A stretch of DNA of 53,495 nucleotides from Clostridia bacterium (lineage in GTDB: Bacteria; Bacillota; Clostridia; Saccharofermentanales; Saccharofermentanaceae): assembly GCA_016281535.1 (NCBI GenBank), contig JAEEIT010000034.1, forward strand, positions 1 through 53,495, given 5' to 3'. Positions 41,745 through 50,558 of this stretch are shown here, in pieces (the stretch's first letter is position 1; each line of letters opens with the position of its first letter). The translations under genes were made by a program, and so were the position numbers. The notes beneath the pieces are model-generated. The model was not told the origin of the DNA and did not search any database. It saw only the letters and a program-made list of their open reading frames with translations.

Positions 41745-42395
41745 ATGGAATGGACGATCGGCAAGGACAGACTCACCTTTAAGAAGACCTTCTCCACGAA
41801 AGAGATCCTCTTCACGGATATCGTAGAGATCACGGTCGGCAAGAACCTCTTCCGCCTGACCACCCGAGACGGCAAAGAGATCAAAGAGAAGATCGGCCTT
41901 GGGAAAGGCTTTCACCTGAAGCCCGAACTCTTCGACGCGATTCGGAAGAACAACATCGCCTTTCGGGACGAAGATGCACTCGAAGACACCACGAAGATCG
42001 TCAGCAGCGAAGAGCTCGAAAAGGAAGTCGAGAAGGCAGAGGCCATCGTCTCTCCCTACGCCAACAAGGTAATCAAGGATCGCCTGGGCGAAGCCTACGG
42101 TATCGGCCTTACGACACTCTTCGACGACCAGTTTGTCTCGATGTACTTCAGCCTACTGAAGGACGGCGCCCCCGTCACCGACATCCCCGAAGAAGCTGTC
42201 TTCAGCCCAAGCCCACTCGTCCCGGGCTCCTTCGACCTCCTCACCGTCGGCATCCTCTGCAAATGGGACGCGACGCGAAACTCCGGCCGCTACGACCTGA
42301 CGATCGAGATGCTCGACCGCGCCGCCTGCGAAAAATGCATAACCAAAGCCATTACCGAGTTCTGCGACGACTACACCGGCACCACTCCCGCGTAA
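41745..42395 (+). CDS. Hypothetical protein with PH-like N-terminus
   Basis: A 216-residue soluble protein. The first 65 residues have the alternating pattern of a small beta-sheet, PH-like domain (DRLTFKKTFSTKEILFTDIVEITVG and the following strands). A helical charged linker follows, then a C-terminal alpha/beta region with YDLTIEMLDRAACEKCITKAI. I recognise no family. AAAGGAG lies 8 bases before the ATG, and the gene is probably co-transcribed with the preceding membrane protein. Confidence 0.6.
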   Translation: MEWTIGKDRLTFKKTFSTKEILFTDIVEITVGKNLFRLTTRDGKEIKEKIGLGKGFHLKPELFDAIRKNNIAFRDEDALEDTTKIVSSEELEKEVEKAEAIVSPYANKVIKDRLGEAYGIGLTTLFDDQFVSMYFSLLKDGAPVTDIPEEAVFSPSPLVPGSFDLLTVGILCKWDATRNSGRYDLTIEMLDRAACEKCITKAITEFCDDYTGTTPA

Positions 42396-42539
42396 AAGGC
42401 ACTATCCCCCCTGCTCCTGATAAGGCATTCTGCCCATAATCGCGCATGAAAAAACCTTCGCCGCGCCTCCGCAGGAGCCCACATCTCACATCCCCCAACA
42501 CCGACCCGGCGCATTCCTGAGCCGCCCACTCCATAAACT

Positions 42540-42616
42540 GAGAAAAAGAAATCTCTCCGACGACGAGTTTTGCTTTAGCAAACTGCTTGAGTCGCCGGAG
42601 AGATATTCTTTTTCTC
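42540..42616. terminator. Compound terminator, copy 3 of the bulged-core family
   Basis: An outer stem of about 25 pairs joins 42540-42564 with 42591-42616 (one extra T and one mismatch), with an A-run before it and a T-run after it. The inner hairpin (42566-42584) is, on the - strand, AGTTTGC-TAAA-GCAAAACT with one unpaired A, identical to copy 2. It lies between convergent genes and can end both the foldase transcript (-) and the hypothetical gene (+). Confidence 0.88.
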
Positions 42617-42633
42617 AACTATTGAATTCGCGC

Positions 42634-43761
42634 TTAGGAATACACCGGATCATAGTTTCCACTATCCACCGCCGCATCCATTTCTTCCTGCATATGCTTA
42701 TACGCAATCTTCTTCTTCTGCGAATCATCCGCCTGCGCCTGACCCACAAAATACATCACATGGTAACCATACTCGGTCTTCACGATATCCACATCGCCGA
42801 CCTCATGCTTACTGAAGCACCACTCCTCGAACTCCGGCACCATCTGGCCAAGCATAACCGTATACTGGTTCGCCTCACCCGCTTCGCCCGCCTGGACAGC
42901 CGCTTCACCCTTCGCCTTCATATCCTCAAGGGAAGTCACCGAATCCTTCAGAGCCTCGGCCTTCTTCTTCGCCTCTTCCTTCGCATCATCCATCAGTTCC
43001 AGACGCGTATTCAGATCGATCGTCGGATACAGGATGTGATACACGATCGGAAGCATATCCTCACCTTCAGCGAACTGATAGTTCTCCACATAATCCGCCA
43101 TACCGAGATTCACCAGCTCATAGCGCTGCAGGATCTCACGCAGACCCGCCTCCGAAGCATCCGGCCCATAGTAAGACTTCAGGTACTCGTCCACCGACAT
43201 ACCATACTTCTCCGCCGTCGTCTTCACCTCTTCGAACTGCTGGTTAATACTGTTCAGCGTCTCCTCATTCAGCTGGATATTCTTCGACTGCGCATACTCC
43301 AGAAGGAAGACCTCACCCTGCAGATCCGAAATAACGATCTCATTCAGATACTGCTTCACCGTACGCGTCTCCGTCAGCTGCCCATCCATATTGATGAAGC
43401 CGGCCTCCGTCATCGGAATCCCATACGCACCGCCCTGCATCGTCATGCCCAGCAGCTGCGAATACTCATTGGCGAAATAGAAGTTATAATCCAGCGCCGT
43501 GAACTGCATCCCATGGATCGCCACGACCTTGTTCATCTCCGCGATGGCCGCCGCATCGTAGTTCTCCTCGAAGGACATCTTCACGAAAGTAGAACTCGCC
43601 GAAACATCCGTATCGATCGACAGACTCAGCCCCGGATCCGAACTGGTTGTCACATCCGAACCGGAAACCGCCGATGTATCGTCCGATTTGCATCCCGTCA
43701 TGCACGCACCCGCCATGATCAGCAGCGCAGTCAGAACGGCCACAATTTTCGTCTTCTTCAT
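42634..43761 (-). CDS. Foldase-like peptidyl-prolyl isomerase lipoprotein (PrsA/SurA type)
   Basis: A 375-residue exported lipoprotein with lipobox Met-Thr-Gly-Cys near residue 24. An N-terminal SurA/PrsA-like helical region (about residues 60-215) precedes a parvulin-like region, where IVYHILYP and the late VGDVDIVKTEYGYHVMYFVG are the usual first and last strands of the isomerase domain. It should help fold exported proteins at the membrane surface. GAGG lies 9 bases before the ATG at 43761; the GTG at 43776 is less likely. Confidence 0.85.
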   Translation of the reverse strand: MKKTKIVAVLTALLIMAGACMTGCKSDDTSAVSGSDVTTSSDPGLSLSIDTDVSASSTFVKMSFEENYDAAAIAEMNKVVAIHGMQFTALDYNFYFANEYSQLLGMTMQGGAYGIPMTEAGFINMDGQLTETRTVKQYLNEIVISDLQGEVFLLEYAQSKNIQLNEETLNSINQQFEEVKTTAEKYGMSVDEYLKSYYGPDASEAGLREILQRYELVNLGMADYVENYQFAEGEDMLPIVYHILYPTIDLNTRLELMDDAKEEAKKKAEALKDSVTSLEDMKAKGEAAVQAGEAGEANQYTVMLGQMVPEFEEWCFSKHEVGDVDIVKTEYGYHVMYFVGQAQADDSQKKKIAYKHMQEEMDAAVDSGNYDPVYS

Positions 43762-43856
43762 ATTCTCTTTCCTCACTTATTCTTTCTCACGCCTCCACAG
43801 CCCCTCATTCTTGTTCCTAAGCACTGCTCACGCGTGGTTTTTCCCATAACAGGGGC

Positions 43857-43865
43857 ATTATACCA
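43857..43865 (-). promoter_or_regulatory. Extended -10 promoter of the foldase gene
   Basis: TGGTATAAT on the - strand gives a leader of about 90 bases before the ATG at 43761. The -35 region is weak. Confidence 0.5.
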
Positions 43866-43918
43866 CAGACTTACGGCACATACACTATATTTTTCGTCAC
43901 CTGAAGGGAGGGCCATCC

Positions 43919-44683
43919 TCACTTCAGATCAATAAAGATCGGACAGTGATCCGAGCCCATCACAGAAGACAGCATCTCCGACTCCACGATCTGGTCCTTA
44001 TGCGCCTCATCCACGAAGAAATAATCGATACGCCAGCCCACGTTCCTGTCCCTGGCGAAAGTCTTATACGACCACCACGTATACTTCTCCGTCGCCTCCG
44101 GATAGAACATACGGAACGTATCGACCAGCCCCGCCTCCGCGAAATGATCCATATACACCCGCTCCTCCGGCAGGAATCCCGATATCTTACTGTTCGCCTT
44201 CGGATTCGAAAGATCGATCTCCTTATGCGCCGTATTCACATCACCACACACCAGAACCATCCGGCCCTCGGCCATCTGCTTCTTGACCTTCTCCAGGAAA
44301 CAGTCATAGAACCTAAGCTTGAAGTCGACCCTCTCCGGCCCCTGTCCCCCGTTCGGGAAATAAATGTTATAGAGAATGAAATCCCCGAAGTCCAGTTCGA
44401 TCGTTCTGCCCTCATGGTCGAATTCATCCGTGCCGAGGCCATACGACACCGACACCGGCTCCCTCTTCGTATAGACGGCCGTCCCGGAATAACCCTTCCT
44501 CTCAGCCGAGGAAAAATAACTCTTGTACCCGGGTACCTCAAGAAGACTCTCATCCAGCTGATCCACAGACGCCTTCGTCTCCTGGATACACAGCACATCC
44601 GCATCCAGCTCCCTGACCGTCTCGAGAAATCCCTTCTTTGCCACTGCCCGGATCCCGTTCACATTCCAGCTAATTAACCGCAT
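43919..44683 (-). CDS. xth: Exodeoxyribonuclease III / AP endonuclease
   Basis: A 254-residue DNA-repair enzyme that cuts at abasic sites and trims 3' ends. It is full length for the ExoA/Xth family. Motifs are ISWNVNGIRA, CIQETK with the metal-binding Glu, GYSGTAVYTKREP, GDVNTAHKEIDL, NVGWRIDYFFV and the terminal MGSDHCPIFIDL with the catalytic His. A GTG two codons earlier (44689) is an alternative start. It diverges from the asparaginase gene. Confidence 0.94.
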   Translation of the reverse strand: MRLISWNVNGIRAVAKKGFLETVRELDADVLCIQETKASVDQLDESLLEVPGYKSYFSSAERKGYSGTAVYTKREPVSVSYGLGTDEFDHEGRTIELDFGDFILYNIYFPNGGQGPERVDFKLRFYDCFLEKVKKQMAEGRMVLVCGDVNTAHKEIDLSNPKANSKISGFLPEERVYMDHFAEAGLVDTFRMFYPEATEKYTWWSYKTFARDRNVGWRIDYFFVDEAHKDQIVESEMLSSVMGSDHCPIFIDLK

Positions 44684-44722
44684 GTTCACATTTCCTCACT
44701 ATTTCTTTTATCTTTCTTGTGT

Positions 44723-44731
44723 ATTATAACA
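44723..44731 (-). promoter_or_regulatory. Extended -10 promoter of the exonuclease III gene
   Basis: TGTTATAAT on the - strand lies about 40 bases before the ATG. The -35 region is weak. Confidence 0.5.
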
Positions 44732-44754
44732 GACAAAATAAAAAGTTATTGCGC

Positions 44755-44760
44755 TATAAT
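44755..44760 (+). promoter_or_regulatory. Candidate -10 element of the asparaginase gene
   Basis: TATAAT lies about 75 bases before the ATG at 44837, divergent from the exonuclease promoter. The -35 region is AT-rich but not close to consensus. Confidence 0.45.
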
Positions 44761-44836
44761 AAGAATATAAATACGTATATCCGCGCTTGGTATGGCACAC
44801 GGACACCAGGATCAACTTCAATGGGAGGTACGACAT

Positions 44837-45832
44837 ATGGCAGATTCGAAGAAAGTCTTGATGGTTTTCACAGGCGGTAACATTTCCACCCGTCTTTCTA
44901 AAAAAGCACTGGAGCTCGGCACGGCGCCGTATGCCGTTCTGGACGCAGCCGGAAACTTCGGTAAGGATTTCACGATCATCGAACCTGTCGATGTCAACTC
45001 CGAGAACTTCACTCCCCCGATGTATAAGGTACTCTTCGACGCATTGAAGAAAGAACTGGATAAGGGCGACTACGGCTGTGTACTCATCGCACACGGCACG
45101 AACACCATGGCCTATACCGCCCAGCTCGCGAACCTGCTTCTTTCCGGCTACGGCATCCCGGTCGTTTTCTTCGGAAGTAAGATCGCCCCCACCGAGCCCG
45201 ACACCGACGCCGTCGTCAACCTCAAGGCCGCATACGCACTGGCCATGGAGAAAGAAAAAGGCGTGTACGTCGTCGGCAAAGCCGCAGACGGCAAGATCTA
45301 TGTCCACCATGCCGCATACCTCATGAGCCCGAACAGAAAGACCGACGATTACGCCAGCTATAAGAACCGCGTCGCCGGGAAGATCTCCGGCAAGAAGTTC
45401 GTCCCGAACGAAGACGTAGACGAGCCTGCCGAGTGCCCGAACGCCATGAAGAACCTCCGCGCCTTAAGTAAGCTCATGACCCTGCCGAAGGAAGATACGA
45501 TCCTCACCATCGACGCACCCGTATGCCTCAACTACGATAATTTCAGCATCGCGCGCTCCGACTACAAGTACGTCCTGCAGCGCCTGCATCACGACGGCAC
45601 CGTCAATACACTTTCCGAGGACAACCCATTCTCGATCCTATACCTGAAGAATGCCTGCGCTCGTTACGACAAGCAGGTCTTCGTCGCACCGATCGACAGC
45701 TCGCTCGTACCTTCTCCTTCCACGAAGGCCATCCTCGACGCGAAGATCAAGCCACTTTATGACATGCCTCTCGAGGCCGCCTGGGCCTACCTCATGCTCA
45801 GCACCTGGCTCGGTAAGCTCATCAAGAAGTAA
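44837..45832 (+). CDS. Asparaginase family protein
   Basis: A 331-residue enzyme of the L-asparaginase/glutaminase fold. The two active-site motifs are present: VFTGGNISTR, with the nucleophile-type Thr in the Thr-Gly-Gly element, and LIAHGTNTMAYTAQL (the Thr-Asp pair of other enzymes is Thr-Asn here). GSKIAPTEPDTDAVVNL follows as in type I enzymes. There is no signal peptide, so it is cytoplasmic. GGGAGG lies 8 bases before the ATG at 44837. The Asn in HGTNT, where most family members have Asp, is worth noting. Confidence 0.85.
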   Translation: MADSKKVLMVFTGGNISTRLSKKALELGTAPYAVLDAAGNFGKDFTIIEPVDVNSENFTPPMYKVLFDALKKELDKGDYGCVLIAHGTNTMAYTAQLANLLLSGYGIPVVFFGSKIAPTEPDTDAVVNLKAAYALAMEKEKGVYVVGKAADGKIYVHHAAYLMSPNRKTDDYASYKNRVAGKISGKKFVPNEDVDEPAECPNAMKNLRALSKLMTLPKEDTILTIDAPVCLNYDNFSIARSDYKYVLQRLHHDGTVNTLSEDNPFSILYLKNACARYDKQVFVAPIDSSLVPSPSTKAILDAKIKPLYDMPLEAAWAYLMLSTWLGKLIKK

Positions 45833-45889
45833 TGCATGTAAACCATAAGAATCAGGAAGGCGTCTCAAAAACATGATGTGCTCTCCTGT

Positions 45890-45940
45890 GTCCATGTAGT
45901 GGTCCATGTAAAGTGTCCCTGCATAGACCACTACATGGAC
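45890..45940. repeat. 15-bp perfect palindrome downstream of the asparaginase gene
   Basis: GTCCATGTAGTGGTC (45890-45904) pairs with GACCACTACATGGAC (45926-45940) across a 21-base loop. It has no T-run. The loop repeats part of the arm (CATGTA). Confidence 0.8.
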
Positions 45941-45965
45941 CAAAATAGAAATTTGCGAAAAAGCC

Positions 45966-46008
45966 AAGGGGGCGGTCCCACTTCGAAGTGAGACCGCCCC
46001 CCTTTGTT
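45966..46008. terminator. Bidirectional terminator between asparaginase and flotillin genes
   Basis: GGGGGCGGTC (45968-45977) pairs with GACCGCCCCC (45992-46001), continuing inward with CACTTCGAAGTG. It is flanked by AA before and TTTGTTT after. Confidence 0.8.
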
Positions 46009-46031
46009 TGTCCTGATGGGCGCTCCTTCCA

Positions 46032-47822
46032 TTACTCGGTCAGCGCTCCCTCAACAGCTGCACCTGCGGCATCGGCCGCATCTTCGAGTGCGCCTTCCTC
46101 GACCACTTTCGCACTTCTATCCGCTACTGCCTGATCCAGTGCGGCACGACCCTTGATCGGATCTGCGATCGCCGCCACCAGTTTTCTCACCGTGTCCGGA
46201 AGCTCCTCCCCGTTCAGGGCCTCGCTCTCGAGGTTCGCCTTCGCGAAGAGCTGCGGGATACGACCGAGGATCCCGGTCAGCAGATCCCCGCCGCCTTCCT
46301 GCTTTCCACCGCCACCGAAATCGTAGAACTTCGCATTCTTACCGACCTCAGCCATCACGGTCGCCACATTCGTCGCGATCTGGACCTTCGTGTTCTGCTC
46401 GATCTCGATCTTCTGCAGTTCGAAGTTGATCTTCTCGTTCGCGGCCTGCGCATCCGAGAGCGCACGGGCCGCTTCTGCTTCCGCCTTACCCTTGGCTTCG
46501 ATCGCCTCCGCCTCGGCCTTACCCTTCGCAGCTGTAGCCGCCGCTTCCGCTTCACCTTTCGCCTTGATAGCAATGGCTTCCGCATCAGCTTTCACTTTCG
46601 TCGCTTCCGCTTCTGCTGCCGCTTCGGTTTTCCTGGCCGTTGCCGCACCTTCCGCTTCCGTCTTTCTCGCTGTCGCCGCACCTTCGGCCTCGGTCTTCCT
46701 GGCTTCCGCCTGGGCCTCCGCCTCACGGGTCTTTCTCACTGCGGCCGCTTCTGCCTCACCGGCTGCGCTGAGCTTTCTGGCCTCCGCCTCACCGGCTGCA
46801 AACACTCTGTGTGCTTCTGCTTCACCGGCAGCCTCTGCCTTCTTTCTCTCCGCCTCGGCCTGCGCCTCGATCACCGTGGTACGCTTCGCCGTTTCTGCAC
46901 GGGTCACTTCCACTTCCTGCTGCTTCAGCGCCGCACGGTTCGCCTGCTCGGCTTTCATGACCTCCACGGCTCCCTTCTTCTCTTCGAGCTGCTGATTGAT
47001 CGCTTCCTGCTCCAGCTGCCCGGCCATCGAAGACTTTGCCTGCTCACGGGCGGTCTCCGCCATGAACTGCGCCTTCTTCACATCCGTATCACGCTGACGC
47101 TCTGCAATCGCCACCTGGGCATCCAGCTCCGCCTGCTGCGCCGCCAGATCTGTCTGCGCTCTCTTCTCGCGGACCGACTGCTCTGCTTCCGCCGAGATAT
47201 TCGCCGCATCTCTTCTTACGATCTCACGGTCCTTCGCCGCCAGGTCCTGATAATACGTCCCGCTCGAGACATCCTCCACTTCATGGATGCTCAGGATCGC
47301 ATTGAACCCCAGATCCTTCATCTGGCTGGCGATCGAAGCCTTCACCTGATCGTCGAGCTGCTCTTTCCCATTCATGACTTCTTCCGGAGTCATCTTCGCG
47401 ATGACGGCACGCACACCACCGGACACGACATCAAGAATGACTCTTCTCAGATCGTCATCGTTCTTGTCCAGGAAATTGCAGACCGCTCTCTGCAGGCTCT
47501 CCGGAGAAGAAATATCCGGGCTGTAAGCGACAGCCCAGTCGATCTGGATCGGAACACCGGTTTGTGTCTTCGTCACATCTCCGGTCACCTTCGCCGTGCG
47601 GACACAAAGATCGAAATACTTCGCCTTCTGAATAAAGGGGAACACGACGCGTCCGCCCGCTCTCTTGATCGTAGGATTCCCGTTCTTATCGGTCGCTCCT
47701 ACACCTGATACCACCAGCGCCTCGTTACCGTTAGCTGTCTTGATCATGGCAAACAACGCGATGAACACGATAATAACAGCACCGATGATTGCAGCAATAA
47801 TAATGATGGTTGTTGTTGGCAT
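46032..47822 (-). CDS. floT: Flotillin-like SPFH-domain membrane protein
   Basis: A 596-residue protein. An N-terminal membrane helix (about residues 4-27) precedes an SPFH/PHB domain (about 30-230, with GGRVVFPFIQKAKYFDL and VSGGVRAVIAKMTPEEV). A very long Ala/Glu/Lys-rich coiled coil (about 230-500) has repeated GEAEA and KTEAEGAA units, and a Gly-rich flotillin C-terminus follows (FYDFGGGGKQ). Flotillins form membrane scaffolds and affect fluidity and protein assembly. AGGAGG lies 8 bases before the ATG at 47822. The NfeD partner often found next to floT is absent here. Confidence 0.9.
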   Translation of the reverse strand: MPTTTIIIIAAIIGAVIIVFIALFAMIKTANGNEALVVSGVGATDKNGNPTIKRAGGRVVFPFIQKAKYFDLCVRTAKVTGDVTKTQTGVPIQIDWAVAYSPDISSPESLQRAVCNFLDKNDDDLRRVILDVVSGGVRAVIAKMTPEEVMNGKEQLDDQVKASIASQMKDLGFNAILSIHEVEDVSSGTYYQDLAAKDREIVRRDAANISAEAEQSVREKRAQTDLAAQQAELDAQVAIAERQRDTDVKKAQFMAETAREQAKSSMAGQLEQEAINQQLEEKKGAVEVMKAEQANRAALKQQEVEVTRAETAKRTTVIEAQAEAERKKAEAAGEAEAHRVFAAGEAEARKLSAAGEAEAAAVRKTREAEAQAEARKTEAEGAATARKTEAEGAATARKTEAAAEAEATKVKADAEAIAIKAKGEAEAAATAAKGKAEAEAIEAKGKAEAEAARALSDAQAANEKINFELQKIEIEQNTKVQIATNVATVMAEVGKNAKFYDFGGGGKQEGGGDLLTGILGRIPQLFAKANLESEALNGEELPDTVRKLVAAIADPIKGRAALDQAVADRSAKVVEEGALEDAADAAGAAVEGALTE

Positions 47823-48123
47823 CTTCTTTACCTCCTGTAAGATTCCAATTAAGGATTTTCCTCCACAGAGATCCATCGCCTCTGTGTTACTTAAAATCTT
47901 ACAGAACTCCCCATTCCGGATAAATCGAAATCCGTGAGAGATATCGATCCATTATTCAGCGGCCCATGCCAATTAGAATATTCTTTGTGCCATCCCCCTG
48001 CAAATAAGCCTATAGCCGCAATCAGAGGGTTCCTTCACTGTCGAACCCTTTCCTCAAGATTCCATGTCAAAAGCACTTGTTTACCGGGATTTCTGCCAAT
48101 TGTGAAGAAATTGTGTGTAATTA

Positions 48124-48145
48124 TGAAGTGGTCTTCACCTTTTTT
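48124..48145 (+). terminator. Weak terminator-like hairpin
   Basis: TGAAG (48124-48128) pairs with CTTCA (48133-48137), followed by CCTTTTTT. No gene or promoter is seen upstream on the + strand. The rest of 47823-48180 shows one further small stem (AGGGTTC with GAACCCT at 48026-48049) and no gene. Confidence 0.35.
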
Positions 48146-48191
48146 AGAAAACCGTTAACAGATTGATGATTTCTTTTCATGACCCAATGGG

Positions 48192-48341
48192 TATAATGAC
48201 AATGGAAGCGGTTGAGAGTGCTTCCGAGGAAGCTTGTACAGACCCGGTTTTTGAGTTTGTGTTTGGGGTTTGAGTTTCCCTCCTACAACATAGTTCTTCA
48301 TAATTACTCCGGGCAGTCTTCCAACAAAGGCTGCTTTTTTT
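48192..48341 (+). ncRNA. Candidate small RNA with own promoter and terminator
   Basis: A perfect TATAAT (48192-48197) is followed about 140 bases later by a terminator: GCAGTCTT (48313-48320) with AAGGCTGC (48327-48334) and a run of seven Ts. In between, GGAAGC pairs with GCTTCC near the 5' end, and a GGGG and CCC pair lie further on. A 23-codon frame (ATG 48202, product beginning MEAVESASEEAC) exists but has no ribosome site. I recognise no RNA family, and it serves no + strand gene nearby. Confidence 0.45.
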
Positions 48342-48369
48342 CTTCCCCATTTTTCAGAAGAAAAACTTA

Positions 48370-48410
48370 GAGAAAAAGAGAACCGGTCATGCCTCTTCGC
48401 ATGAACCGGT
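48370..48410 (-). terminator. Terminator of the glutamate 5-kinase gene
   Basis: ACCGGTCATGC (48382-48392) pairs with GCATG-A-ACCGGT (48399-48410) with one bulged base. On the - strand it is followed by CTCTTTTTCTCT. Confidence 0.75.
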
Positions 48411-48439
48411 CACACCAGAACCACTTTAAGTGGCGTTTC

Positions 48440-49264
48440 TTATTTCTGCGGAACGAAGAGTGTTCCGATATCTTCTCCATCAAGGATATCCTCTAAGATC
48501 TGGGACTGCGAACCCTCGGCAATCACACCTGCAATACCGTGATCCATCATCATCTTCATGGCGATGATTTTCGTCTGCATACCGCCTGTACCGAGTGCCG
48601 AACCGGCACCACCGGCTGCAGCGATCAGCGCATCCGTAACCTCGTTTACCACCGAGATGCGCTTGGCATCCGGATTCTCACGGGGATTGGAATCATAGAC
48701 CGCATCAATATCTGAAAGGATGATAAGAAGATCTGCATTCACGACACGGGCGACCAGCGCCGAGAGGGTGTCGTTATCACCGAAGGTTCCGGCATGCGGA
48801 ATCTCCGCCGTCGACACCGTGTCATTCTCGTTAACAATAGGAAGGATCCCCTTCTCCAGAAGTGCCTCCATAGTATTGGATATATTCGCTCTTGTGATCG
48901 GGTCGTCGATACCGTCCTTCGTAAGCAGGATCTGGGCAACGACACGGGAATACTCAGCGAAGCAGCGGCTGTATACATTCATCAGTTCGCACTGCCCGAC
49001 AGCAGCTACCGCCTGCTTGTCGCGCATCTCAGAAGGACGCTCCGGAAGATCGAGACAGCCGACACCGACACCGATGGCACCGGAAGTAACCAGGACCACA
49101 TCGCGGCCGGAATTCATCAGGTCAGCAATTGCACGGGCCAGACGATCTATATTGCGCATATTCATGCGTCCGTTCTCATAGGTGATCGTAGAAGTGCCCA
49201 CCTTGACAACGACTCTCTTCGCCTCGGTAATCAAACCACGGCCCAGCTTTTCTTCCTCACTCAT
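48440..49264 (-). CDS. proB: Glutamate 5-kinase (short form without PUA domain)
   Basis: A 274-residue amino-acid kinase that phosphorylates glutamate in the first step of proline synthesis. It has VVVKVGTSTIT, LVTSGAIGVG, PIVNENDTVS, FGDNDTLSALVA and GTGGMQTKIIAMKMMMDHGI. Many homologues carry a C-terminal PUA domain of about 100 residues; this one ends at the kinase domain. The usual partner proA is not adjacent. GGAG lies 7 bases before the ATG at 49264. Confidence 0.93.
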   Translation of the reverse strand: MSEEEKLGRGLITEAKRVVVKVGTSTITYENGRMNMRNIDRLARAIADLMNSGRDVVLVTSGAIGVGVGCLDLPERPSEMRDKQAVAAVGQCELMNVYSRCFAEYSRVVAQILLTKDGIDDPITRANISNTMEALLEKGILPIVNENDTVSTAEIPHAGTFGDNDTLSALVARVVNADLLIILSDIDAVYDSNPRENPDAKRISVVNEVTDALIAAAGGAGSALGTGGMQTKIIAMKMMMDHGIAGVIAEGSQSQILEDILDGEDIGTLFVPQK

Positions 49265-49299
49265 AGCAAGTCTCCATCTTCGTATTTTCAGCACTCAAT

Positions 49300-49328
49300 A
49301 GAATAATCCCTTCCCGCCGAAAAAGCAA
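49300..49328 (-). promoter_or_regulatory. proB: Promoter of the glutamate 5-kinase gene
   Basis: On the - strand TTGCTT (49328-49323) and TATTCT (49305-49300) are 17 bases apart, about 35 bases before the ATG. Confidence 0.6.
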
Positions 49329-49345
49329 GGAAATCGGTTATTTCA

Positions 49346-49375
49346 TTGACACACCTTTTAAGACTTTACTATAAT
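49346..49375 (+). promoter_or_regulatory. Strong promoter of the potD-like gene
   Basis: Perfect TTGACA (49346-49351) and perfect TATAAT (49370-49375) are separated by 18 bases. The ATG is about 35 bases past the expected start site. This is the best sigma-70-type promoter in the window. Confidence 0.85.
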
Positions 49376-49416
49376 AACGGCGAAAAGTCATATTGTAAAC
49401 AGCTGGTATCGGATTC

Positions 49417-50544
49417 ATGAGTATAAAGATGAAGAAAAACTGGAGAAAGATCATATCCACACTGGGCCTTTCCATCGTAATGGCTGCCGGCACGGTGATC
49501 TCTACCGCATGCGACTCCCGCCGCGAGCTCGTGATCTACAACTGGAACGAGTACATCGCCGAGAACACCGTCACGAAATTCGAGAAGGCATTTCCCCAAT
49601 ATAAGGTCATCTACCGTACATTCGAGAATAACGAGACCATGTACCCGAACCTCGACAACGCCTACGACGTGATCATCCCTTCGGAATACATGGTCACACG
49701 CCTGATCCGGGAAGGCCGCATCCGCCAGCTCGACTGGGAGAAGCTTCCCAACGTCACGAAGAACATGGATCCGCTCTTCCGCACAGTCAAATACTCCCAG
49801 GACGAGATCATCACAGAACGGTTCCTGGACTATGCAGTCCCGTACCTGTACTGCACCGTCGGACTCGTCTATGACGCCAATCTGGTCGATCTTCCCGAAG
49901 GGACCCGCGACCCGGAAGAAGTCTGGGGCGTGCTCTTCGATGAGCAGTATAAGAACCGGATCGGCATGTATAACAGCATGCGTGAATCCATCGGCGTCGC
50001 CCTCAATTACAACGGAAACAGCATCAATACCCTCGATGAAGAGCAGCTCCTCGAAGCGAAAGATCTCCTGGTCAACCAGAAGATCTGGCTGTCGCCTTCC
50101 CGTGGTGTCGATACCCTGAAGGATAAGATGGCCCATGGCGACCTGGTCGCTTCCGTGGCCTGGTCCGGCGACCATCTGGTCATTCTGGACCGCATACGCG
50201 AGATCGGCAAAAGCGACGAGATCGATATGCGCTTCGTCGTGCCCACCGGCTCGAACTGGTCGATCGACATGATGTGCATCCCCATGAATGCGAAGAATGT
50301 CGACGGTGCCCACGCCTTCATCAACTTCATGTATGACCCGGACATCGCTCTGGCGAACTGTAAGTTCGTCGGGTACTCGACTCCCAATATCGTGGCACGG
50401 GAGATGCTCGATCCGAAGATCTCGAGCAATCCGAATTACTATCCGGACGAAGCCACTCTCGCCACACTCGAAGTATATTTCTCTTCCGAAGAATACGAGA
50501 AGAAATACTCCGAAGTCTGGGACGCGATCGGCGTCACTTCATAA
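49417..50544 (+). CDS. potD: Spermidine/putrescine-binding lipoprotein (PotD-like)
   Basis: A 375-residue exported binding protein with lipobox Ser-Thr-Ala-Cys near residue 32. The mature part begins ELVIYNWNEYIAENTVTKFEKAF, a near-invariant PotD/PotF opening, and continues YDVIIPSEYMVTRLIREGRI and VPTGSNWSIDMMCIP. It should bind a polyamine. The permease and ATPase genes potA, potB and potC are not beside it, although it has a very strong promoter. An ATG four codons later is an alternative start. Confidence 0.88.
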   Translation: MSIKMKKNWRKIISTLGLSIVMAAGTVISTACDSRRELVIYNWNEYIAENTVTKFEKAFPQYKVIYRTFENNETMYPNLDNAYDVIIPSEYMVTRLIREGRIRQLDWEKLPNVTKNMDPLFRTVKYSQDEIITERFLDYAVPYLYCTVGLVYDANLVDLPEGTRDPEEVWGVLFDEQYKNRIGMYNSMRESIGVALNYNGNSINTLDEEQLLEAKDLLVNQKIWLSPSRGVDTLKDKMAHGDLVASVAWSGDHLVILDRIREIGKSDEIDMRFVVPTGSNWSIDMMCIPMNAKNVDGAHAFINFMYDPDIALANCKFVGYSTPNIVAREMLDPKISSNPNYYPDEATLATLEVYFSSEEYEKKYSEVWDAIGVTS

Positions 50545-50558
50545 GTGGACTGAGAACT

